A stretch of 64,000 bases of DNA, taken from Pogostemon cablin. Its lineage: Eukaryota; Streptophyta; Magnoliopsida; Lamiales; Lamiaceae. The notes under the pieces are model-generated. The model had not been told where the DNA came from and made no database searches. It worked only from the letters and a program-made list of their open reading frames with translations. The stretch spans positions 2,061,648-2,125,647 of the forward strand of contig CM042957.1 of NCBI GenBank assembly GCA_023678885.1. The letters are read 5' to 3'. Positions 49,070 to 60,599 of the stretch are shown here, piece after piece. Positions within the stretch are counted from its first letter, which is position 1. The number at the start of each line of letters is the position of its first letter. The position numbers were made by a program, and so were the translations under genes.

Positions 49070-49391
49070 AGAACGGAAGGTAAAACGTAGACTGAGTAGC
49101 GTCTGAACAGATACCTAGACCAAACAGTCGCAGAGGAATTGAAATCTTGATTCTTGATTTTCTTAATTAATTAGGGCCAGATGCAAATGCCACAGCCCTA
49201 TGAAGATCGACGAATTTTAATAGAGGAGTTTTCCTCCTCCGCCAAGAAAACTTTATAGTCATTAGATACAGAAGTTGGGCCTAGTTGGGCCGATCCTAAT
49301 TAATTACATTAATACCCAATGGCCGATTATTAAACTTTTAGTATGTTTTTAAAATTGGGCCGTTTAGCCCGACTCTGATTCTCTGAATCCA

Positions 49392-49482
<91 letters not shown>

Positions 49483-50232
49483 CTTTTTTTTCTTTTAATT
49501 TAGTTTATTTTTAAATTAAAGAGCAAATGGAGAAATGACAATCTGTGAAAATTAATGATTCAGAATGCAAATGGATCTAGTTTCAAACTCTTATCTTTAA
49601 TAAAAAAATATTTGTACGCATCATTTTCTTTGTCTAAGCTACATAAATTTAAATTGACACGTAAGAATAGAAAAAGTCTACCAACCCAAACGTGACATCC
49701 ATTAGATATGAGATCTTCCAACCAAAATATCACCGAACTTGAACCAACTACTATTATATGTTTAACTGTAATATTATATCGGCAGCATTAATACAAAATT
49801 TTTATGTAATTTATTTTTATTTTATTTTTTTTTAACAACGTATATGATACAAGACGATATACAATTGTGTGATACAAAATAAAAATATTGTATGTAATAT
49901 ATAGAAAAAAATCACTATGGTTCACTCTAGTGTTGACTCATATAGACCATGAGATATTTGTGTACTAAGCAACTTCAAATTATCCACAGTTAAATTATCA
50001 GGTAATAAAGTTAGAGCTTAATAGCAGCTATTATAACTAACTTTAGTATTTATTTAGGAAGATTCATATGAATCGGGAATAACTTGACATGCCCGATTCA
50101 AATAAGAATTTTCCTGGTGGAGCAAAGAAGTGAGAACAGCTCGCAAATAAAGAATGAAGGGGTTGAGAAGATGCCATATGAACATTAGGATTATTTCGAG
50201 TGGTTTTCTGTTTTTGCCCTAAAAACACTGAA
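49070..50232. other. Intergenic between RPN1 and the GLK gene
   Basis: RPN1 promoter and GLK 3' flank. No gene found. The right part is AT-rich with homopolymer runs. Confidence 0.5.
49393..49480. repeat. (TA)n microsatellite with poly-T tail
   Basis: About 70 bp of TA followed by about 18 T, some 330 bp upstream of the RPN1 start codon. Confidence 0.95.
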
Positions 50233-52872
50233 TCAATGAGCACAGGCTGGTGGTATCTTTGATATCCCTTGACGTTGCAGTTCCACCAACACACTGTCAA
50301 TGGACGGGGGGTTCAGTCCAAGTGGCAATGGCAGCCATGGCTTCGACAAAACATCTCCGATTACTGCATCTACGCTTTCCTTAGACTGCTACAACATTCA
50401 AATTCATTAAAAATATAGTAATGTAGGCAAAATAAAAAATAGATTCTGCATTCAAAAGAGTTCTGAGAAAGAATTGTCTCACTACATTGGCTTGTACTCC
50501 CATACAATTTCAAGTTCTGTTTTTTTGCCTTCGTATGTCACAGATTCACAGCATTTCATTCAAATTTAGGTGGCATATAATTTTCAATAATGTCACATAA
50601 AGATCACAAAAATTTGGAGAAACCTTTGGATTTACATATCGCCTTTAAGTCTCTAAGGGCCTAATTTGAATGACGCAACATCATCAAGCAGCTTTAATCA
50701 ATTCACATTGTGGTAGTTGTACTTTTGCTGGAAATTTTTGGTCTTTATTCAAAGGTCAATTTTTGGACTAAAAACTAAAAAGTGATGTGTAGTTGCTTTT
50801 CACTAGTACACATGGAAAAAAGTATTATCTTTTCTATTATTATTTTTTAAGCCCTTTTCAACCAGCAATCTCAAGCTCTAACCTGATGAACGTGGAGTTT
50901 TATAGTACAACAAAGGAACTGCATCTATAATGAGAGCCAATTAATTATTTCAGTCAAAGCCTATCTGCTGATATCAGTGTAGTATGACTATCCGATATTT
51001 GTTTCCTATGAGTCTTAAGTCAAGTAAATTCACGAGGAGAAATCTTACCAGATGAGAGTCAGATGGTGTTAGGGGCGGCAGTGGCTGACCAGTAGGGGCC
51101 GCAGGGAAAACCATGCTTGGATACATTGAAGGTTGAGGTACACCTGGAACTGGGGGGGTGGTAAACCTCTGCATGAATGTAGCCAAATGAAACATTGGAA
51201 TTATTCAAATCAATGTATTCTTTCGGCCTTAAAGTAGTGCTAAATGCAAACAGAAATCCAAACAAAAGAGGGTTTTGTAATTACTGTGGGAGGGAAATGC
51301 GACGGAAAGCAAGGCATTCCTGGTGCTGGAACCTATAAAAGAAGTGCGGCATTAAAAAAGGCCAGTAGAGTATGCAAGCCTTGAAACTGCTTAGGCTAAA
51401 AACTTACATCTTGGTGGTGACAATACCAAAAAGAAGGGTCCCCATGTGGGTGTGGCCATGGATGTGGTGGGGGCCAAGAAGGAGAGGGTGAGGCAGATAG
51501 ATGACCAGGCCATAAATACGCCAATGATTGGTCGGCAGATGGATGACCCCAAACATGCAAGGGTCTAGGACGAGACATTGATGTTACCGGAGGGAATCCT
51601 GTGGTGGGAACAACCCAAGAGTTTGAATCACTCTTCCTGCTCCTGCCAGTAGTTCTATATAGTTGTCGCCTCCGGCTCCAGCTTGCTGCTTCGGCTTCTC
51701 GATCTAGCAAATGTTTCCTATGAGATCGATATTTCTGCATATTAAAAGAAAATCAACCTATTTGTTTCCATTCATATTAAAAGAATCCAAATTCTTAAAG
51801 CCATCAACTAGTGTGATAAAAAGAAAGTAACCATGAATCTTGGCATACAAAAATGTCAACAATTTGATCATATTATGAACACATTTTTCGGAAAAAGATC
51901 AAGATGAAGCACCTGATTGTTGTAGAAAGGAAACATTTTTTTACATAGAATGAGAGAAAAGGCCCTAACAATGTGCATACTTGAAGATGGCTGGCAACAT
52001 TATGGCGAGTAAGACAATCAGTTCCCATAAGCTCAAGAATCTTTGAAGGTACAGCCTTGTCCACACCAAGCTGTTCCACCGCCTGAACAAACTGTCGATG
52101 CAACTCAGGTGTCCAATCAACCTATGTAAAAAAATATACATATTAAAAAAAATTGAAGGAAAAAAAAAAAAAACTTTCTAATCTTCATTATAAAACTCCA
52201 CGGGCAGGCACACAGCATCAACCTTATATGCTAACCTTCTTAAGTATAGGTAAACTTAGGATATAAATGGCACGCCACATAAGTTTAGGTTCCTCCGTGG
52301 ATATGGCATATCCACAAACATGATCAAAGAAAGAATGTAGATGGAAACAATTTCCATATGTTTATGCCCATGCAAGTATGTTTGGAGATTATTAGTAGTT
52401 ACTTTTACTTTTTTCTTCCCGAGTGTTTTGCAAAATAAAAGAAAAGACTGTTAGTGGAAACAATTTCAAATGTTGAAGCCATTTTAAAGAAGAGAGGTTC
52501 CGTTAGGAAGAAATATAACTGACATAAAAATGCAGGTTAGTTTTAGAGATTTCTAGCAATTACCTTCACTTTTTTCTTCCCTGAAGAAGTGTTCAGATGA
52601 GTTGATGATTTTCTTTCTTTATCAACTTTGCTAGAAGATAGATTAACCACTAAATCCTCCCTTTCACTCACAGTTTCCTCTCCCTGAATCAAGCTCGAAC
52701 CTGAACCATGGTTCGAGGCTGATGCTGAGGCAGAAACTGAAGGGACTTTCTCCTTTTTTACAGAATGTTGTCCTTCACCCACTTTGTCAACTTGTTCTGG
52801 TTCAGCATTGGTACTCACATCAGATTCCTCACCAGCACTAAAAGAGATTTCTGCACTATTTTTTCGTTCCAT
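50233..52872 (-). CDS. GLK: GOLDEN2-LIKE (GLK) transcription factor, short N-terminus
   Basis: GARP-family regulator that switches on nuclear photosynthesis and chlorophyll genes during chloroplast development. Coding exons: 52564-52872, 51981-52121, 51408-51734, 51285-51332, 51049-51168 and 50233-50385, giving 365 residues in one frame. The GARP DNA-binding domain is at about 99-160 (VDWTPELHRQFVQAVEQLG ... SHLQKYRSHRKHL). The GLK-specific REAEAASWSRRRQLY follows, then a Pro/Trp/His-rich region (PLHVWGHP, PSPSWPPPHPWPHPHGDP). The C-terminal GCT box is complete (VIGDVLSKPWLPLPLGLNPP). Upstream of the GARP domain only a Ser/Glu/Lys-rich stretch of about 100 residues is left. The first exon's LDLEM...AEISFSAGEES looks like the GLK PDLEMDPEILAEFS...GEES block, but an AG acceptor and an in-frame stop lie just before it. 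The first usable ATG is therefore at 52872, and the usual N-terminal 60-odd residues are absent. The exact paralogue (GLK1 or GLK2) cannot be told. Confidence 0.9.
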
Positions 52873-53770
52873 CTCCAAATCCAGCTACGCATTTCCATTG
52901 TTGATCCCAACAAAAGGCCAATACAAATTTTGGTCAAGAGAATACCCTTTTAAGAGTAAAGGTACAAATTAATTTTGATTCATTGAGGAAGTGTACTCAG
53001 CCTTTTCTCATACACTTTAGGCTTTCCTCAATAAAGGAATTAAGGAAGCATTCCATAGTATATAATTTGAAAAATTTTCAAGCATGTACTCTACACTTTA
53101 CTTGTATCAATATAAATTATATTGGTTGCATTGGAAACAGATAAATTGTCAAGAAGCCAAAGGCATATAAATCCTTAACAGGCATGCAACCACAAGGAAC
53201 GTAGTAGGAAATTGAAACCTCTATTGTCTCAGAAATAATTGACAGTGTTAAAGGGCTCATTGCTGTAGAATAGCTTCCCTAATTTGTTGGACAACAAAAT
53301 GAGCAATTTTTTTAATCAACAATTATATTATTGAATCCATGCTGTAGTCGTAAAACTGCATTCCTAAGTTTCTAACAGCAATTGAATGACCCGTGAATTG
53401 TTTAAATCTTATTTGTTATTTCTTGGATTAGCTTCCATTGTAAGTTACATGATTACATCAGTCAATACGTTAGCCAAACCAACCTTTTGAACTTGCAGTT
53501 CTTACAATTCATTTACTCTACCCACCAATGCATTAAAACCCATAAATACAAAAGCTACTTTTAGCAAGACAAGTGTACAAAACCTCATCCATTGAATTAT
53601 GCAAGTCTTGATCAATTCTTTGTTCCAATTTGCACGAGCAGCTAATTCTGTCGAATATAGCTCTGTCATGATTTTTTCTATGAAATTGCTTCCACAGTTT
53701 TCCCAATTTAATGCTGAAGTAATGACAAGTAAACAAAAGAATATCCACCATCTGATCCCCATGAATATTT

Positions 53771-53798
53771 AAAACACACACACACACACACACACACA
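53771..53798. repeat. (CA)n microsatellite in the GLK leader intron
   Basis: About 14 CA dinucleotides within the presumed intron between the leader exon and the first coding exon. Confidence 0.9.
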
Positions 53799-54407
53799 AA
53801 TAGAAAAGTGTAAAGTTAATTTTGTATTCAGATAACAATTAGAGAATCTTGCCACAGTTTCCCAATTTTACACCCGAGCAAGGACAAGTAAAAAGAAGGA
53901 TATACACTGTCCAATCCCTTGAGCAAACAAGATAAACAGAGAAAAGTATGCATTCAAGCTTTTGTACTCAAAAAATGATCACAGCATCTGCCTCAGCACC
54001 AACCATGGAAAAGCATTAGATCAGCGAATCAGGACATCAGACCCCTCAGCTAAAACAATAAGATGCAGCTTCACTTCCACTTAATTTTTTTTTTCCCAAT
54101 CTCTCAACTCAGTGTACTAAAAAACTTTAAAAACTACTAACCTCATGCTCTCTACTCTATAGTGCAACTTGCAACAGTTCAGATTCTAACACTCTCTAGA
54201 CACCGCAGCTTCAACGCAAACTCCTCCAACTTATTTCAGGGAAGGGGGAAAAACAAAAGGCGAAATGTCAATGTCAACAGTAAGATAGTGCACCACATCC
54301 AAAATTTCAACAACAAAAACCAGTAGCATGAACAACCAAGCATCATTCCACATATAATCAACAAATTACGAAAAGAAATCCAAGCGAATAACTAAAACGA
54401 AACTCAC

Positions 54408-54560
54408 GAGATCCTCGCATTTCTAGGTTCCCACCGGCAGGGCGTCGGCGGCATGCGGAGGCTGAAAATGAGGAGCGGTGAATAGAGGCTGGCCGGATCG
54501 GCGAGTAAGGATTCAGAGGAGAGGCGGGAAAGGCAAGCCCTAAGGGCTAAGCGCCATGGT
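54408..54560 (-). other. Probable GLK leader exon with two upstream ATGs
   Basis: On the minus strand a good donor (ATCTC|GTGAG) ends at 54408. Spliced to the acceptor at 52884 it forms a leader for the GLK coding exon. The exon is locally GC-rich, unlike its flanks. It holds ATGs at 54454 and 54420. After the assumed splice, both open short frames that run past the GLK start codon out of frame. The transcription start is unknown; the 54560 limit is a guess. Confidence 0.45.
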
Positions 54561-54564
54561 AGTT

Positions 54565-54926
54565 GTGTGATCTTCTTCCCCACTTTTTCTCGGAGCCAGG
54601 AGTCATTTAATGAGTTTATGTGTGACAGTGGTCAGTGAGTGCTTTCAAAAGCCTGTGATCATAACGACGTTATTCATTTGTGGTTTCAGACTCCTACTTC
54701 TAACGTTTGTCATTTGATTATTATTATAATCATTTTTTGTTTTATTTCTTTTCTTTCTTATTTAAATTTAATGAGAGAGTTTAAAAAGGTAATAGTACTT
54801 AGATGGTACATGACATCTAAATTGTTAAGTTTTTTTTCAGCCATTATTAGTGGGTGGGGGTGTATAGTAGGCACATGGCGATAATCATTGAGAAATAACT
54901 GGTGAAAATATATTTGGAAATGAGTA
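54565..54926. other. Upstream flank of GLK, nothing recognised
   Basis: Would contain the GLK promoter. No repeat or gene identified. Confidence 0.4.
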
Positions 54927-56676
54927 CTCCCTAATAAATATAATATTTTAATGTGTATTTGAACTTAGTCTCAATTTTGGTACAAATTGATAAGAGTAAG
55001 CGTACTCTATCGTTGTGTTTAGACGTGGTGACCAAGTGCAAAATTTTTAATATCGAACCCAAGGGAGAAAGTGATGTATCTGTATTCGAAAGATGTTTCA
55101 CTCTAGAAGGACTAATCAATAAAATGAGGAAGTGATTAATACTATAAACTACCTAAAAATGCAATTAAAGGATAGAAAATGTACATATGAGATGGGTAAT
55201 GGGTGATGGTGATCAATCTAAGAAGTATGTAAGGCAAGCAATATAATGGAAAAGGCTCATGTAGATTCACACACACACATGCTTTGAAAGTCATCATGTT
55301 ATGATATTAAGGGCAATCACTTATGTACCCCTAATCCCTATGGTCAAGACAATTAGGTTCTCAACTCTTTTACAAGTTTAAATCTCCTAGGATTGTGTCT
55401 TACTATCAATTCCCATGAAGGTACTATGATCATAAGTTGGGTTCCCCTCACTAGTTCATCACTAATGTCCTATCATGAGGTTCTAAGCACAAGAAGGGTA
55501 TGACTTACCTCCCATCGCACTAACTAAGTCATCTCGTGCAATCAACGATTCAATTAAATCACTAAGCATAATATTGGAATGGCCATCCTAACACTATGAA
55601 TAGAAAATTTAACCACACAAATCATACACGAAATAAGAATAAGCATTCATGATATAAAATATTCATACAATCATTTCTTCGAACACTTGGTGTGCAAAAT
55701 CTACATTATCCTTCACCAATCATATTACTAGCCTCACATGAGGACTAGCCACTATAAATCATTACAAAATCAATATTGTCCATGGAATGCTCCAAATGAG
55801 CTAAATAATGAAGAAAATAACAAATCAAAGGTTGATGGGCTTCCCTTTTGAAGTTGGCATTCTCTTCCTTCAACATGCTCCAATCTTCACTCTTTGATGT
55901 TATTCCCTTCTTAGATTGGTGGATTAGTGGAATGGATGGATGAATTTGAGGAAATCAAGAGGAATAGATGGATGGAATGAAGGATGATGGATGAGATAGA
56001 AGATGGAAGATGGATGAAGATGGAGGTGTAAAATGGGTAGAATGGTGTGTGATGTGTGTGGGCACCCCAAACCCTTGATTTTCTGCCTTCAAGTGGTGAT
56101 ATTGGGGGTATTTATACCCCCTTGACAAATCTGGAAATCGCACTTGAGTTTTGACACTTTTGCAGGAAAACACGCCCGTGTTTTCTTGCATCTGCCCGTG
56201 TTTTTATGCAAAATTTCAGCATTCTGTAAATTTGGTCCCTGCAGAAAAACAAGGGCACTACATAAAAACACGAGCGTGTTTTTATGTATTTTGGCCAATT
56301 TTCTATTTTCTTCAACTTTCTCATTTCTTCATGCTTTTTATCATCATTTATCTTCATAATCACCTATTCAAAGACATGAAAATCATCATCATCAATTTCC
56401 CAAAATACAATATAAAAAGATACAAAAATACGAAACAAAAAGACGAAAACACACACAAAAATGACACAAAATCTAGGTGAAAATAGCGATGATCAGTATT
56501 GAGGTGAGAGAAATAATATTTTAATATAAGATGGGTAGGTGTATTAGTGTGATGTGTGGGCCCATGAGAGAGAAGTAATTAATTTGTGTGGGTCTCATAT
56601 ACTAAAAGAAAATGTAACCATTAGGATGAGATGCCCAAAAAGGAAATATGTAACCATTAGGATGGAACGGATGGAG
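54927..56676. mobile_element. Stowaway-like element, family C copy 2, split by a solo LTR
   Basis: The left piece (54927-54959, CTCCCTAATAAATATAATAT...) and the right piece (56501-56676, ending GGATGGAACGGATGGAG|TA) align in reverse orientation with the element at 19691-19944. Shared text includes TGTGTATTGAGGTGAGAGAA across the break, CATGAGAGAGAAGTAATTAATTTGTGTGGG, and TAACCATTAGGATG. The left piece has lost part of its terminal region. The solo LTR sits inside it. Confidence 0.8.
54960..56495 (-). mobile_element. Solo LTR, 1536 bp, with 5-bp target duplication
   Basis: Starts TG (TGAACTTAG on the plus strand) and ends CA (GCGATGATCA). It is flanked by the perfect direct repeat GTATT at 54955-54959 and 56496-56500. 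The transcriptional orientation is minus: U3 begins at 56495, a TATA box (GGGGGTATAAATACCCCC) lies near 56106-56123, and the region around 55010-55110 matches the LTR at the left edge of the window. U3 contains several AAAACACGNGCGTGTTTT-type palindromes (about 56160-56285). No internal domain remains, so it arose by recombination between the two LTRs of a complete element. Open frames inside it are not genes. Confidence 0.9.
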
Positions 56677-56710
56677 TATACTGAGAATATAAATTTTATT
56701 ATTAAATGTA

Positions 56711-56946
56711 ATTATTCCATTTGTCCGCTTTTAAGGGTTTTATTTTTTTATTTTGGGCTTTTGTCCCCAAGGATCTCATTTCATTTTTTATAAATATGAG
56801 ACTCACACTTACCCACTAATACAACTAAAAAAAGAGATTCAAACCTCCACTAATACAATTATCTACTATACATTAAATAGTAGGAGTAATACTCTTTAAT
56901 TCACATGCAAAAATAAATGGCACTTTTAAATGCGGACGGAGGGAGT
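56711..56946. mobile_element. Stowaway-like element, degraded
   Basis: Left ATTCCATTTGTCCGCTTTTAAGGG and right CACTTTTAAATGCGGACGGAGGGAG form inverted ends of about 25 bp. The interior is noncoding and AT-rich. The TA duplication is not clear. Confidence 0.6.
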
Positions 56947-56999
56947 TATTGTGGTTAAAGTATGTGTGTTAAATCATTTATAGTTTGAAAAATATTATT

Positions 57000-57860
57000 C
57001 TTTCCATTCCATTAATATATATATATGAGATGGAGGTTGCAATATATTTAACCTATCTATAAATATAATTTATTTAATATTTTAATATATCTCGCACCTC
57101 GTTTCATAAGCAATATGTTACAATAGACTTTATTATTTAAAAAATATTTCATATGAATTTAATTTATACTGCATACATCAAATAAATTTGTTCAAATTAT
57201 TTCATACGAATTTAATTTATACTGCGTACATCAAACAAATTTCATTGAATGCAGTGTGTTTTATTTGAATATATATACTGTAATAGACTAAATAGACACA
57301 TGATATTAAGCTATTGTATAAATACGCGTATGAGAATACACATTAGAAGTAACATATGAGAAAACCGTAGTTAAACTAATTATTTAAACAATTTTATAAG
57401 GATATAAAATTAATTCTAATATAATCAAATTTAAATAAAAACAATCAGTGCAAATATAAACAAGAAATGAGACAGATTTAAATGAACATTTAATTTAACA
57501 GGGTGGAACAACATTTCGTAAAGATTTTATATGAAATTGAATTTGAAATGTCACCTATGCATTTCGTAAAGATTTTACAAGGATTTGACTAATTGCAAGC
57601 ATAAGTTAAACAATTAGTTATTTCTATAAGCTACTTGAGGCACATCTTGAGATTTACCTCATCATTAATTTTCAGGATAAGGGCGGCGGGGTTCTTATAG
57701 TGGGGTAAACCATAAGAAAAAATAATGTATCAAAACTTACTGAACCTATGGAATATAATATGAACACGGGAGAATGAACAAAATAGTTAAAAATTAAATT
57801 TAAAAATTACTATCGTTAGACAATTTAGCTTTAAATTATTTATTATATTCAAATGATTTT
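57000..57860. other. AT-rich intergenic DNA
   Basis: No gene. A short direct repeat around 57150-57240 (ATTTCATA(C/T)GAATTTAATTTATACTGC) is the only structure noted. Confidence 0.5.
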
Positions 57861-57889
57861 TTTTTTATCAGAATGCCCTTGCCTTTTTT

Positions 57890-58215
57890 TTAATTTGGTA
57901 TTGGTAATGGTATCGCATACTCGATATAGGATACTGACATTATATTCAATACCATTATCATAGTCTCATATATCAGATTTGATGTCGGTTAAGGTGTCGG
58001 AGCCCCAACATAATATACCGACACCAAATCCAACATCTAATACTACGACAATAATATCGGAAAGGATATCAGTATCCCGTGTCGAACTCTAAAACCACAT
58101 GAATACTGAATAAATAAATAAATAAAAAAAGAAGAAGAAAGAAGAGTGTATTGGCATTTTGGTCAAAAATATCATTTGGATACAGATGACAATTTGAAGA
58201 AATTAGGATAGCAGA
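57890..58215. repeat. Dispersed repeat family D, copy 1
   Basis: Contains GGTGTCGGAGCCCCAACATAA, AATATCGGAAAGGATATCAG and CAGTATCCCGTGTCG, then TTTTGGTCAAAAATATCATTTGGATA. The same order occurs at 63215-63490. Noncoding; class unknown. Confidence 0.5.
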
Positions 58216-58411
58216 TAATGAGTTTGATGGAATGTGACAATGTGTTGTGTTGTTGGGTAGGTCACAAAACCACTATCTTTAGGGGTGGCCCTTGCTTTCA
58301 CAACAACTAGTCAAATTCATTGCTAAATCAAGTTTGGTCTCTCTCCCATTCTGTGGGCTTTCTTTTACTCCATTTATCTATAGCATTTGTTTTTAATTTT
58401 AAATACTACTA

Positions 58412-58674
58412 CTCCCTCCGTCCCAGACTCGATGTCTGCGACATTGTAGACACGGAGTTTAAGAAAAGTTGACTTTTTAGGGGTATTGTGGTATTTTTAG
58501 GTAATAAATAAATTATAAAGTATGTTATTTGTGTTAGGTAGGTGTGGTAAAGTTGTAATTAAGATGAACTTTTAGGGGTGGAGATTGATGTGATATTTCC
58601 TTTTTTGGTATAAGACAACTAGTTTGGGACGGATGAAAATGGAAAGTAAGACAACGAGTATGGGACGGAGGGAG
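58412..58674. mobile_element. Stowaway element (mariner-type MITE)
   Basis: TA|CTCCCTCCGTCCCAGACTCG at the left and CGAGTATGGGACGGAGGGAG|TA at the right give perfect-looking terminal inverted repeats and the TA duplication. 263 bp, noncoding. Confidence 0.85.
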
Positions 58675-58679
58675 TATTA

Positions 58680-59985
58680 GTTATTTATTTTAAAAAAAAC
58701 TTATGTATATTTCAATTTTTTTCTTTTTCATGACCCTGATTTTTCATGTAATAAAGTATATTATATTCATTAATTTGTTTCTTAATTTGTGAAGCCAATA
58801 AATAAAAATAAGGATTAAATCATTATAACTTTTCTAAAACTGTACAAATTCTCGAATAAAATTGATTGTAGAGGAAATTACCACAAACTTAAAAATTTGT
58901 TATAATTTCTAAATCAAAAGTGATTGATCAACAGTGGAGGAAATGATGAAACTATATATGTCTACCAAAAATTTTACAAGGCTACAAATAAGCCACATAA
59001 GATATGGTTTTCTCTCTCTTCTGATTAGATGCACAATTTCTTCAAACATCAACAGCACCCATTATTAAAAAGTACTAGTGTTCATTCAACAGTTATTCAT
59101 TTTTCTCAGTACCCATCCAAATTAAATTAATTATCCTATCATATGATTAATACTATATAATTATTTATTTTTAATCATCCTCGAGAAGAATTTTTTTTTT
59201 TAACACAGCTACTATATATGTGGGCCGGGTTGGATTAATTTATAATTCTAATGATCAAATTTCAATTTTTTTAAAACTTTAGTAGTAAATAATATATTTA
59301 TCTCGATGAAATATGATTCGAGGTATTCATAGTTTTAATTTTGATCAAATACCTAAACTTTAACATTTAGTACATTAAAGCGTGTAATGAAATCTGATCA
59401 AACACGTTGATGGGCATGCATTAATTACTACTGCAGAGATAATAAGTATTAATAATCACGCGACACCTCACATCTTTTACTTGTTTTGTTTTTAATTAAT
59501 AAATTTAATATTTTGGTGAATTAATATTGGAAAAGGAGTACATATTTCTCATATTTTCTCCAGATTATGAAAAAATGGAGGCTTCACGAAACCTGGCTAC
59601 TTTCAAGTCATTTAATTCCACATTGAAGTGACTTAACGCCTATCTAACAAAATTCATACAAATCCAATGCACGTTCTGCCAATTTTTCAACTGACTTTTA
59701 TATTTTAATGACTTTTTTTTACATCCTTAACCATTAAATTGACTCAAATAATTTTAATTAATTTACATTAACATAATAAAATTTAGAATCTTAATAACGT
59801 GCAGTTGTTGTACCATAGGCATGTAAAGATCTAAATTGTTAAATTTTATGATATTTAATCTTCACCTTAAAATTTAAATTAATAAATAACTTTCTAAATT
59901 AGAGTTAGTCTTTGTTAACAAACAAAAGGAAAAGATCGGTTGACGTCAGCTATGTTATCACTCAATGATCAGTGCTACATCTCAG
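58680..59985. other. AT-rich intergenic DNA, nothing recognised
   Basis: No coding potential or repeat borders seen. Confidence 0.5.
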
Positions 59986-59989
59986 CCTG

Positions 59990-60325
59990 ACCTGACGATT
60001 GATAAACTTATTCACTAGCGGTGGAGAGTTGTCTCGTTGGAAAGGGTTCTCTCTATCTATGGATAATTTGACTCATATTGCTCATATGGGTCATACCCTT
60101 ACTGAGAGAGCGTCAACGATCTATACTCGCATTTTGATTGAAGCTATTACATATTTTCTTTCTTCTCTATAACGGTGGAGCATAGTGAAAATAGAGTCGT
60201 TTAAGGCACGAAGTGCCCTCTTTTAATTAAGGTCTTTTGCCTATCGGATCGGGCTAGAAAAACGGACCTTTCTCAATTCTACCTTCACTTTAAAGCGCTT
60301 AGCAAACTCTACAGCACCGTATCAG
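59990..60325. other. Possible organelle-derived insert
   Basis: A patch with balanced base composition and a style unlike its AT-rich flanks (GGTGGAGAGTTGTCTCGTTGG, GGCACGAAGTGCCCTC, CTATCGGATCGGGCTAG). Such text is typical of plant mitochondrial intergenic DNA, but I could not identify a gene in it. Nuclear copies of organelle DNA are common in plants. Judgement is by composition only. Confidence 0.35.
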
Positions 60326-60394
60326 AAATAAGAGACTTCTGATACATGTGCTGTGAGTTTACAGTGTAAACTCTGTGGTCCCCTTTAATTTGGC

Positions 60395-60592
60395 GTTTGA
60401 TGTCCTGTTATATTTTGATGTTACATCTCCTGTTACACGTATTAGATGAGTGACACGTGTGCGGAGAGTAAAATCTAAATCTTTCCCCTTAGGATTGATT
60501 GTTAGGGTATAGATTAGTCTATCCTACGTGTCAATCATCCAACGATTTGCAACAGAAGATGTAACACCAAATGTAACAGGAGATCCGAACCG
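60395..60592. mobile_element. Short inverted-repeat element, family A copy 2
   Basis: Arms TGTTACATCTCCTGTTACA-like and TGTAACACCAAATGTAACAGGAGAT are inverted. The centre has GACACGTGTG and TACGTGTCAATCATCCAACG. It is colinear with 11690-11925. Noncoding. Confidence 0.6.
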
Positions 60593-60599
60593 CTTTAAT

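Noticed and set aside
51408..51734. Alternative that the GARP gene is a type-B response regulator
   Set aside because: There is no receiver domain, while the REAEAASW motif and the C-terminal GCT box are specific to GLK proteins.
56089..56480. Overlapping open frames on both strands rich in Cys and Phe
   Set aside because: They lie in the U3 of the solo LTR and reflect its palindromic motifs.
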